This document shows, in pieces, positions 14,049-20,553 of a stretch of 20,553 bases of DNA. The stretch is from Bacillota bacterium (GTDB lineage Bacteria; Bacillota; Clostridia; Peptostreptococcales; Anaerovoracaceae), in assembly GCA_017537495.1 (NCBI GenBank), contig JAFYKS010000109.1, positions 1-20,553 of the forward strand, in the 5' to 3' direction. Both the position numbers and the translations under genes were made by a program. The notes beneath the pieces are model-generated. The model made no database searches. It was given only the letters and a program-made list of their open reading frames with translations, and was not told the origin of the DNA. The stretch's first letter is position 1, and each line of letters starts with the position of its first letter.

Positions 14049-14088
14049 AAAAACTTCTGCCTGATGGTGGAAGTTTTTCTTATTTTTT
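14049..14088 (+). terminator. terminator of the sigma/PrsW operon
   Basis: A 13-bp stem with two G-U pairs (14049-14061 with 14066-14078) and a TGAT loop, followed by CTTATTTTTT. It separates the sigma operon from the gene at 14148. Confidence 0.8.
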
Positions 14089-14090
14089 GC

Positions 14091-14106
14091 CTTTAATATA
14101 TTAAAG
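14091..14106. promoter_or_regulatory. 16-bp perfect palindrome upstream of the 2-TM/LD-carboxypeptidase operon
   Basis: CTTTAATA-TATTAAAG, a perfect 16-bp palindrome with no spacer, 42 bp before the ATG at 14148 and directly after the upstream terminator. No convincing sigma-70 -35/-10 pair could be placed in the 60 bp before the RBS, so this may be an operator for a regulated promoter. AT-rich palindromes can arise by chance, so confidence is limited. Confidence 0.4.
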
Positions 14107-14147
14107 ATTCATTTTAAAGATATTTCTGAAAGGAGGCCGGAAATAAA

Positions 14148-14468
14148 ATGGATAAGAGAAGCCGAATGAAGCTTATCCGCAGACGTGTTTCCAAATACCG
14201 AAGCCGTTATGAAAAACGGATCATCGGATGCCTGGGAATTCTGTGTGCATGCCTGACAGCAGGCATGGGCTATCTGCTGAAAATAAAGCAGTATCAAGGC
14301 GTATTTACACAGCAGAGTGAATATGGTTCGGTACTTCTGCACAACAGCGGAGAACCATATATTGTGATAGGAGTAATTTCTTTCATCTGTGGGGCGGCCT
14401 TCACAATTTTATGTATAAAACTGAAACAGAGGAAGTATATGACATCAGCAAAGGAGGGCGCGGACTAA
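14148..14468 (+). CDS. two-TM membrane protein, similar to the candidate anti-sigma protein upstream
   Basis: A 106-residue protein with a very basic N-terminal tail (1-26), membrane segment 1 at about 27-46, an outside loop of about 26 residues, membrane segment 2 at about 73-94 and a short charged tail. By eye it aligns with the 118-residue protein at 12416. Both tails share an R-x3-I-[KR]-[KR]-R pattern, and in segment 2 the Tyr, Phe, Gly and Thr positions coincide. It could be a second anti-sigma-like protein or an accessory protein of the peptide importer. AGGAGG (14131-14136) sets the start. Its stop codon is immediately followed by the ATG of the LD-carboxypeptidase gene, so it belongs to that operon. 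Confidence 0.7.
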   Translation: MDKRSRMKLIRRRVSKYRSRYEKRIIGCLGILCACLTAGMGYLLKIKQYQGVFTQQSEYGSVLLHNSGEPYIVIGVISFICGAAFTILCIKLKQRKYMTSAKEGAD

Positions 14469-15416
14469 ATGATTAAAGCAAAACGTCTGGAAAAGGGCGA
14501 TACAATCGGGGTAGTTTCCCCGGCCAGTCCTTCCGAAAACCGGAGTGAAATCATCCGGTCCAAGGAATATCTGGAGGCTAGGGGCTACAAGGTGGTCATT
14601 GGAAAAAACGTAAACAAGACCAAGGGATTCACGGCAGCCAGCGAGCAGGAAAGGGCAGACGATATCAATGAAATGTTTGCAAGAGATGATATTGATGCAG
14701 TTTTTGCAACCCAGGGCGGATATGGTTCAGCTCAGCTCATAGATAAAATCGATTATGAACTTATAAAGAATCATCCGAAGATTTTTACCGGGTTCAGCGA
14801 TATTACATCTCTGCATCTGGCTATTCAGAAGTTCAGCGGGGTCATGACATTCTACAGTCCGGGGATGGCAAGGTTCAACGAAGAATTCCTTACAGATTAC
14901 ACCAAAGAAAGTTTCTTCAAGACTCTTGAAAATCCGGAGCCTGCAGGAGAAATCAGAAAAGCTGATCCTAAAAAATGGATTCACACCATCAGCGGCGGCG
15001 TATGTGAGGCACCGGTGGTTGGAGGCTGCCTGACACTTTTATGTGCCAGCCTGGGAACTCCTTATGAATTTGACTGTAAAGATAAAATCCTGTTTTTTGA
15101 GGATGTTGACACAGAACCATGGATGATAGACCATGCGCTTTGCCATCTGAGAAATGCAGGAAAACTGGACGACGCTGCAGGTTTTATGATTGGTCACTGC
15201 GAAAACTGCCAGCCTTTCGATTATAAACCGGGCTTCTGCTGTGATATTTCACTTGAGGATGTGCTTACATATTATCTGGAGCCACTTGGCAAACCTGCAC
15301 TTTACGGACTGCCTATGGGTCATGGCGATGATCTTGCAACACTGCCTCTCGGAGCAATGGCAAGGCTCGATGCAGACAAAAAGATATTTACGGTAATTGA
15401 AGCCGGAGTAATATAA
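14469..15416 (+). CDS. LD-carboxypeptidase, peptidase family S66
   Basis: A serine peptidase of the S66 family, which removes the terminal D-alanine from murein tetrapeptides during cell-wall recycling. The catalytic triad positions are present: Ser110 in GFSDIT, Glu211 in LFFEDVD and His285 in LPMGHGDD. The length of 315 residues and the N-terminal GDTIGVVSPASP segment are typical. There is no signal peptide, so it acts in the cytoplasm. AAGGAGG (14451-14457) precedes the ATG. It sits between the 2-TM gene and a peptide-binding lipoprotein gene 23 nt downstream, which suggests that imported muropeptides are its substrates. The alternative in S66 is a MccF-type enzyme that cleaves microcin C-like peptide-nucleotides. 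The motifs seen here do not separate the two. Confidence 0.9.
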   Translation: MIKAKRLEKGDTIGVVSPASPSENRSEIIRSKEYLEARGYKVVIGKNVNKTKGFTAASEQERADDINEMFARDDIDAVFATQGGYGSAQLIDKIDYELIKNHPKIFTGFSDITSLHLAIQKFSGVMTFYSPGMARFNEEFLTDYTKESFFKTLENPEPAGEIRKADPKKWIHTISGGVCEAPVVGGCLTLLCASLGTPYEFDCKDKILFFEDVDTEPWMIDHALCHLRNAGKLDDAAGFMIGHCENCQPFDYKPGFCCDISLEDVLTYYLEPLGKPALYGLPMGHGDDLATLPLGAMARLDADKKIFTVIEAGVI

Positions 15417-15439
15417 ATTAACAGACAGGAGGAAACAAA

Positions 15440-17026
15440 ATGAAAAAGAATTTAAAAAAGATGTTTGTGCTTGCACTTGCAGTTATGATGATTTTCTCAC
15501 TTTCCGCATGTGGCGGAGACACAACTACAGATGAAGGCGGCGAAGTAATTTTCAATGTGGCAACTACCGGTGGTTTTGACACATTCAATTTCTTCAGTAC
15601 AGAAAGCAGTATCGTTTATGACTGGCTCAATATTTCTTATGATTCCCTGATTGCTTATGACGAAAACTATGAAGCAATTCCAAGAGTAGCTTCCAGCTGG
15701 GAGCAGGATGGCAATACCTGGACTTTCCACCTGAGAGACGATATTTATTTCTCCGATGGTGAGCAGCTTACATCTGCAGACGTTAAGTGGACCTATGAAA
15801 ACGCAATCGACAGCTACATGTATTCCACACATGCTGACGGTTTCGACTCAATCGAGTGCCCTGACGATTTCACCGTAGTATTTACATGCGCGAATGCAAA
15901 GCCAGATATGCTTTATCAGATCATTCCTATTTTACCTGAACATATCTGGAGTGCAGCAGAAGATATATTCAGCTATGAGTCCGAACAGCTTGTAGGTTCT
16001 GGTCCTTTCATTTACAGCCCGGAAAGAAGTGCAAGCGGCAGCACTGCATTTGTTAAGAATGAAAATTACTGGGGCGATGTTCCTGTAATCGACGTGCTGG
16101 TATTTACTGAGTATGACAACTCTGATGCAATGGCACAGGCGCTTAAACTGGGAGAAGTAGACGCATGCTACACACTGGAAAAAACACAGCTGGATATTCT
16201 TCAGGCAACAGAAGGAATTGAAGCCGGCGCATATAATTCTTTCGGCTTCGAATATCTGGGATATAATCTTCTGGATGAACTTTGCGCAGATCAGTCAATA
16301 AGACATGCAATCGATTATTGTACAGACAAGAATTTAGTTGTTGAAATGAGCTACGGCGGACTTGCTGAAGTTGCATATGGACCTGTAAGCAATACAGGAT
16401 TTGAATATGCTCCTGCAGAAGCAAGAGACTTTAATATTGAAAAGGCCAATGCAATTTTAGATGATGCCGGATATAAAGATACAGACGGAGATGGAATCCG
16501 CGAAATGAATGGCAAAAAAATCAGTCTTGAGCTTATCACATCCTCTGACAGAGCATCATGGCAGAGCGCTGCTGTAAATATGCTTATTACAAACTGTGCT
16601 GAGGCAGGCATTGAAATTACATGGGTACCTATGGATGAAACTGCTATGTGGGATACCTGCTATGACGGAAATCCAGAATGGCAGCTGACTATGGACGGCT
16701 GGGGCGGTGATGCTGATCCTGCTGCAATCATGTGTATTTTCCTCGATTATGAAGTGGCAGGATACGCAGGCGTATCCTATCAGAACCCTGATTTTGACGC
16801 GGCATATGATTTAGCATATTCTACTGCAGACGATGCAAAGAGAGCAGAATATATCGCTGACTGCCAGAAGATTTTATATGAAGATTGTCCATATACATTC
16901 CTTTGCTTCGACCAGAATGTACAGGCAATCAATTCTGCAGAGTGGACAGGATACAGTGCAACCGCACACGGTCTTTTCGGCAACGAGTTAGTATATAACT
17001 ACTGCCATATTGCGCCTGCTAAATAA
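15440..17026 (+). CDS. peptide ABC transporter substrate-binding lipoprotein (SBP family 5)
   Basis: The extracellular peptide receptor of a Dpp/Opp-type importer. It begins with a lipoprotein signal peptide, KK-rich then hydrophobic, ending in the lipobox LSAC with Cys24 as the lipid attachment site. The rest is a family 5 solute-binding protein of normal length (528 residues) with the typical N-terminal start of SBP_bac_5, ASSWEQDGNTWTFHLRDDIYFSDG (split as ASSWEQDGNTWTFHL plus RDDIYFSDG), and a GSGPF segment before the hinge. AGGAGG (15427-15432) sets the start. A stable hairpin follows the stop. The ligand could be oligopeptides, dipeptides, muropeptides or nickel-type ligands. The adjacent LD-carboxypeptidase favours peptides of wall origin. 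Confidence 0.93.
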   Translation: MKKNLKKMFVLALAVMMIFSLSACGGDTTTDEGGEVIFNVATTGGFDTFNFFSTESSIVYDWLNISYDSLIAYDENYEAIPRVASSWEQDGNTWTFHLRDDIYFSDGEQLTSADVKWTYENAIDSYMYSTHADGFDSIECPDDFTVVFTCANAKPDMLYQIIPILPEHIWSAAEDIFSYESEQLVGSGPFIYSPERSASGSTAFVKNENYWGDVPVIDVLVFTEYDNSDAMAQALKLGEVDACYTLEKTQLDILQATEGIEAGAYNSFGFEYLGYNLLDELCADQSIRHAIDYCTDKNLVVEMSYGGLAEVAYGPVSNTGFEYAPAEARDFNIEKANAILDDAGYKDTDGDGIREMNGKKISLELITSSDRASWQSAAVNMLITNCAEAGIEITWVPMDETAMWDTCYDGNPEWQLTMDGWGGDADPAAIMCIFLDYEVAGYAGVSYQNPDFDAAYDLAYSTADDAKRAEYIADCQKILYEDCPYTFLCFDQNVQAINSAEWTGYSATAHGLFGNELVYNYCHIAPAK

Positions 17027-17044
17027 CAATAATTTAGTGTTTTG

Positions 17045-17067
17045 AGAGGGGCATTTTATGCCCCTCT
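17045..17067 (+). repeat. intercistronic hairpin after the binding-protein gene
   Basis: AGAGGGGCAT (17045-17054) and ATGCCCCTCT (17058-17067) form a perfect 10-bp stem with a TTT loop. No U-run follows, so it is not a good terminator. Its position after the binding-protein gene and before the permease suits an mRNA-stabilising 3' structure or partial attenuator that keeps the receptor in excess over the membrane components (inference). Confidence 0.7.
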
Positions 17068-17103
17068 GGTTATATCTGAAATAAATGAAAGGAGGAAAAA
17101 GGA

Positions 17104-18072
17104 TTGGCAATACGTACTTTAAAGAGATTTTTCTTTTCATGTGTTACGATATTTTTCGTAATCGCTTTTAACTTTTTCCTGTTCAGAATAATGCCCGGCG
17201 ATGTAGAAACCATCATTGCAAAGGCAAATACTTCAGAGGCAGTAAAAGCAAGACTTCTGGCGGAGGCAGGCCTTGACCAGCCCCTTCTGACCCAGTTTGG
17301 AATATATATTAAAAATTTGCTGACCGGTGACTTCGGTGAAGCTTTTTATAATTATGACGGAAGCGCCGATGTGCTTACAATTATCGCAGGGCGCTTGCCT
17401 AACACAGTAATTCTGCTTCTTTGTGCAGAAGCTGTAGCCATTGTTCTCGGACTTATTATTGGTGTGATCTGTGCACAGAAGAGAGGAAGCAAGCTTGATA
17501 CAGGGCTTCTTTCCGGGTCTCTTGTCATGTACTCCATGCCTACATTCTGGTTTGCGATGCTGCTGATCTTCCTCTTCTGTGTTACTTTCAGAATTTTCCC
17601 AACAGGAGGCATTACCACTCCGGGAACAAACTATCATGGCTGGATGCACATACAGGATTATCTGCATCACATGATACTGCCAATGCTTTGTATGGGGCTT
17701 CTGATGATTGGAGTATACGCAATCACCATGAGAAGCACCATGATGAATATTCTGACAGAAGACTACATAAATACAGCCAGAGCCAAAGGATTTTCCACAA
17801 AATATATTCTTCTGCATCATGCAATTCCGAATGCAATGGTCCCTATGGCAACAATTATTGCACTTAACATTGCAGCGATTCTGGGCGGTGCAATTCAGCT
17901 TGAAACACTGTTCAGCTGGCAGGGTCTCGGGCAGCTGATGTACGAAGCACTTAACAAAAGAGATTATCCTGTGCTTCAGGGATGTTTCTTCGTATCTACG
18001 GTAGCAGTGATAATGGTAAACTTTATTATGGATACCATTTACGGATTTATCGATCCGCGGGTAAAAAGTTAG
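17104..18072 (+). CDS. peptide ABC transporter permease, DppB/OppB type (TTG start)
   Basis: An inner-membrane channel subunit of 322 residues with about six membrane segments. The BPD_transp_1 EAA loop, DYINTARAKGFSTKYILLHHAIPNA, is present (about 220-244; cited as DYINTARAKGFS then TKYILLHHAIPNA). The N-terminal segment and the MPGD motif near 30 are typical of the B-type permease. The start codon is TTG at 17104: AAAGGAGG (17088-17095) lies 8 nt upstream and no ATG occurs before MPGD, where the first membrane helix would be lost. It pairs with the C-type permease that follows 16 nt later. Confidence 0.93.
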   Translation: MAIRTLKRFFFSCVTIFFVIAFNFFLFRIMPGDVETIIAKANTSEAVKARLLAEAGLDQPLLTQFGIYIKNLLTGDFGEAFYNYDGSADVLTIIAGRLPNTVILLLCAEAVAIVLGLIIGVICAQKRGSKLDTGLLSGSLVMYSMPTFWFAMLLIFLFCVTFRIFPTGGITTPGTNYHGWMHIQDYLHHMILPMLCMGLLMIGVYAITMRSTMMNILTEDYINTARAKGFSTKYILLHHAIPNAMVPMATIIALNIAAILGGAIQLETLFSWQGLGQLMYEALNKRDYPVLQGCFFVSTVAVIMVNFIMDTIYGFIDPRVKS

Positions 18073-18088
18073 AAAGGAGGACTGCTGT

Positions 18089-18997
18089 ATGTTCAATAAA
18101 GCGCAGAAATACGAAACAGAACGACTGAAAAAAGAACTTCAGAAGATGAGAACCAGGCAGTTCTTCAAAGACGTGTGGGCAAACAAAATGGCCCGGGTGG
18201 GAGTTTTCATAATAGGCTTTTTCGTGCTGATGGCAATCTTCGGACCGATAATTATGCCTTTCAAAACTACTGACATTGCATCTTCAAGAGACCTTGTGTT
18301 CAATGCGCCGTCTATGGAGCACTGGCTTGGTACAGACAATCAGGGAAGAGATGTGCTGGCTTACCTTGTGAATGGGGCCAGAAGCTCCCTCTTTGTGGGT
18401 CTTGTAGCAACGGTAATTTCTATGATGCTTGGAACGCTCATAGGAATTACATCCGGATACATGGGAGGCTGGGTTGATAACCTGCTTATGAGAGTTACAG
18501 ACTTTTTCCTGGTACTTCCGTGGCTTCCGTTCTGCATGGTGCTGGCAGCCATTCTGGGAAACAGTATCTGGAATATAATTCTGGTAATAGGTCTGACCGG
18601 ATGGGCGAGTACAGCAAGAATCATACGAGCGCAGACTCTTTCAGTAAAAGAGCAGCAGTATGTGGAAAGGACACGCTCCGTCGGTGCAGGCAGATGGCAC
18701 ATTATGACAAAACACATTCTGCCTAATGTATTTCCGCTGGTATTTTCAGAGGCCATTCTAATTGTGTCATCATCAATTCTTACAGAAACCTCCCTGGCAT
18801 TTCTTGGGCTTGGAGATCCGACAAACCCTAGCTGGGGAACAATGCTCAACGACGCATACTCCACAGGTGCCATGACAGTAGGCGCTTGGTGGTACTTTAT
18901 AACACCTGGCGTATGTGTAATTCTTGTTGCTTTAGGATTTACCCTCATGGGTTATGCCTTTGATGAAATCCTTAATCCTAAGCTTAAGGAAAGATAG
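18089..18997 (+). CDS. peptide ABC transporter permease, DppC/OppC type
   Basis: The second channel subunit, 302 residues. A charged cytoplasmic N-terminus of about 35 residues leads into the first membrane segment (VGVFIIGFFVLMAIFGPIIM region), then the GTDNQGRDV motif typical of C-type permeases. The EAA loop, with RTRSVGAGRWHIMTKHILPN, is near residues 191-210. AAAGGAGG (18073-18080) precedes the ATG, directly after the stop of the B permease. Forms a heterodimer with the preceding gene product. Confidence 0.94.
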   Translation: MFNKAQKYETERLKKELQKMRTRQFFKDVWANKMARVGVFIIGFFVLMAIFGPIIMPFKTTDIASSRDLVFNAPSMEHWLGTDNQGRDVLAYLVNGARSSLFVGLVATVISMMLGTLIGITSGYMGGWVDNLLMRVTDFFLVLPWLPFCMVLAAILGNSIWNIILVIGLTGWASTARIIRAQTLSVKEQQYVERTRSVGAGRWHIMTKHILPNVFPLVFSEAILIVSSSILTETSLAFLGLGDPTNPSWGTMLNDAYSTGAMTVGAWWYFITPGVCVILVALGFTLMGYAFDEILNPKLKER

Positions 18998-19008
18998 GAG
19001 GGGCAGCG

Positions 19009-19986
19009 ATGAAACTATTGGAAGTAAAAGATTTAAAAACATATTTCACAACATCAAAAGGTAAGGCTAAGGCTGTGGACGGAGTGTCATTTTCTCTTGA
19101 TTATGGTCAGTGCCTGGGTCTTGTAGGTGAGTCAGGCTGTGGCAAGACTACGACAGCCCTTTCCATATGTCAGCTTCTTCCTAAAGAGGGGAAGGTAGAG
19201 GGCGGACAGATTTTCCTTGAAGGTGTGGATTATGCAGCTATGACTGAAGAGGAAATCATGAAGCACCGCTGGGCGGATGTGTCAATCATATTCCAGGGCG
19301 CAATGAACGCTTTTAACCCTGTAAAAAAAGTTGGCTGGCAGATTGCGGAAGCCTGCATTCACCACCAGAACATGACGAAAGAACAGGCCTGGGAGAGATC
19401 AGGAGAACTTTTTGAGATGGTGGGTATCGCAAAAGAACGTGTTACCCAGTATCCTCACGAGTTTTCCGGAGGTATGAAGCAGCGTGCTATGATTGCTATG
19501 GCTCTCGCCTGCAATCCTAAGCTCATAATCGGTGATGAACCAACAACAGCCCTTGATGTAATGATTCAGGCTCAGATTCTGGAGCTTCTGGAAAAGCTCA
19601 GGAAAGAGCTTAATATGGGTATGATTCTCATCACTCACGACCTGTCGATTCTTGGTGAAACCTGCGATAAGATTGCCGTAATGTATGCAGGCAAAATCGC
19701 AGAGCTTGGCACCGTAGAAGATATTTTCAACCATCCGATGCATCCTTATACGAAGCGTCTCCTGGCCTGCTTCCCTAACATAAACAGCAAGGAAAGAGTC
19801 ATTCCTGACGGCATACCGGGCTATCCGCCTGATCTTATTAATCCGCCGGAAGGATGCCGCTTCTGCCCTCGCTGCACAGAAGCAGCAGCTCGGTGCAGCA
19901 CCAGTGAGCCGGGGTATATACAGGTGGGTCCGGAACACTTTGTGTCCTGCCACTTATGTGAAAAAGGCGGTGAGCAGCATGGCTGA
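19009..19986 (+). CDS. peptide ABC transporter ATPase, DppD/OppD type
   Basis: A cytoplasmic ATPase that powers the importer. Of 325 residues, the ABC domain has Walker A GESGCGKTT (40-48), signature FSGGMKQR (152-159) and Walker B with D-loop LIIGDEPTTALD (172-183). The C-terminal oligopeptide/dipeptide extension carries a GCRFCPRC motif followed by two further cysteines ending in CHLC. Such cysteine sets bind an iron-sulfur cluster in some DppD proteins. It starts 11 nt after the C permease and overlaps the next ATPase gene by 8 nt. Confidence 0.95.
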   Translation: MKLLEVKDLKTYFTTSKGKAKAVDGVSFSLDYGQCLGLVGESGCGKTTTALSICQLLPKEGKVEGGQIFLEGVDYAAMTEEEIMKHRWADVSIIFQGAMNAFNPVKKVGWQIAEACIHHQNMTKEQAWERSGELFEMVGIAKERVTQYPHEFSGGMKQRAMIAMALACNPKLIIGDEPTTALDVMIQAQILELLEKLRKELNMGMILITHDLSILGETCDKIAVMYAGKIAELGTVEDIFNHPMHPYTKRLLACFPNINSKERVIPDGIPGYPPDLINPPEGCRFCPRCTEAAARCSTSEPGYIQVGPEHFVSCHLCEKGGEQHG

Positions 19987-20553
19987 AAGAATGCTTGAAG
20001 TAAAAGATTTAAAAGTATATTTTGAGATGAAAAAAGGCTTTGCCCAGACTCTCTTCGGCAAGCCTCAGGTTCTTAAAGCGGTAGATGGTGTGAGCTTTCA
20101 TATTGACCGCGGGGAAATACTTTCTCTAGTGGGTGAGTCAGGGTCCGGAAAGACAACTACCGGCAAGGCAATCCTGCAGCTTGCGCCTGTAAGCGGCGGA
20201 AGCATTATCTTTAACGGTGAGGAAATTGCCGGCAAGAAAGATCTTTCAGAATTCCGCAAAAAGGCGCAGATGATTTATCAGGACCCGTACCAGTCCCTGA
20301 ACCCTCGTCAGTATATTTCTGATATTGTAGGGGAACCACTTGATGTAAACGGCCTGGTATCTACGCAGGAAGAAAGAGACGGCCGCATCCGCGAAGCACT
20401 GGAAAGTGCAGGTCTGACTCCTGCTGGTGACTATATGTACAGAAGACCTTTCGAACTTTCTGGCGGTCAGAGACAGCGTGCAGCAATTGCAGGTTCGTTG
20501 ATCATGAAGCCGGAATTCGTGGTAGCTGACGAGCCTGTATCCATGCTGGATGC
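19979..20553 (+). CDS. peptide ABC transporter ATPase, DppF/OppF type (cut by window end)
   Basis: The second ATPase of the importer. The window holds the first 191 codons and ends inside the gene. The ATG at 19979 overlaps the stop of the D-type ATPase by 8 nt. Visible motifs are Walker A GESGSGKTT (52-60), a Q-loop in MIYQDPYQSLNPR, the LSGGQRQR signature and Walker B/D-loop VVADEPVSMLD at the cut. The insertion before Walker A (MKKGFAQTLFGKPQV) is typical of F-type subunits. Together with the binding protein, two permeases and D-type ATPase this completes a five-part importer. Confidence 0.95.
   Translation, partial: MAERMLEVKDLKVYFEMKKGFAQTLFGKPQVLKAVDGVSFHIDRGEILSLVGESGSGKTTTGKAILQLAPVSGGSIIFNGEEIAGKKDLSEFRKKAQMIYQDPYQSLNPRQYISDIVGEPLDVNGLVSTQEERDGRIREALESAGLTPAGDYMYRRPFELSGGQRQRAAIAGSLIMKPEFVVADEPVSMLD

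Noticed and set aside
17233..18096. 287-codon minus-strand open frame antisense to the B-type permease
   Set aside because: The translation is Cys/His/Asn-rich and featureless. The plus-strand permease is unambiguous.

Overview
The window reads as a chromosomal segment of an anaerobic Gram-positive bacterium, most likely a member of the Clostridia. The reasons are strong AGGAGG-type ribosome binding sites, A/T-rich U-tailed terminators, a two-subunit oxygen-sensitive class I fumarase, a sigma-54 activator of the RocR type, a PrsW-family protease and a lipoprotein-type peptide-binding protein. I cannot place it at genus level from sequence alone. No tRNA, rRNA, CRISPR array, insertion sequence or phage gene is visible, and no stretch longer than about 240 bases lacks a gene.

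Layout. (1) 1-4360, plus strand: an MmgE/PrpD-family enzyme, a sigma-54-dependent activator with a PAS-like sensor, and an alanine-dehydrogenase-family enzyme. The last gene is preceded by a near-perfect sigma-54 promoter and two copies of a 16-bp dyad, so the activator probably switches on its neighbour. (2) 4388-8923, minus strand: a P-loop NTPase-like protein, fumarase alpha, fumarase beta and a GntR regulator form one operon ending in a terminator. A CapA-type metallophosphatase gene follows and converges on the dehydrogenase gene. (3) 9116-11786, plus strand: a membrane-anchored putative beta-propeller protein, a short independent RNA gene with its own promoter and terminator, then a phosphoribosyltransferase translationally coupled to a single-domain GT51 peptidoglycan glycosyltransferase. 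(4) 11811-14085, plus strand: a compact signalling operon of ECF sigma factor, 2-TM protein, about 7-TM protein and PrsW-type intramembrane protease, with all genes overlapping by 4-14 nt. (5) 14148 to the window end, plus strand: a second 2-TM protein resembling the one in the sigma operon, an S66 LD-carboxypeptidase, and a complete Dpp/Opp-type peptide ABC importer whose last ATPase gene is cut by the window end.

How the parts work together. Regions 3-5 share a cell-envelope theme: glycan polymerisation, an envelope-sensing sigma system, muropeptide trimming and peptide uptake. The shared 2-TM protein type links the sigma operon to the peptide-uptake operon. Regions 1-2 are central and amino-acid metabolism (imine/amine redox, dehydratase or decarboxylase chemistry, fumarate/malate interconversion), each with its own dedicated regulator.

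The most novel-looking systems are the ECF/2-TM/7-TM/PrsW module and its possible connection to the downstream peptide operon, the stand-alone ~115-nt RNA at 10326-10440, and the sigma-54-controlled dehydrogenase with paired upstream dyads.
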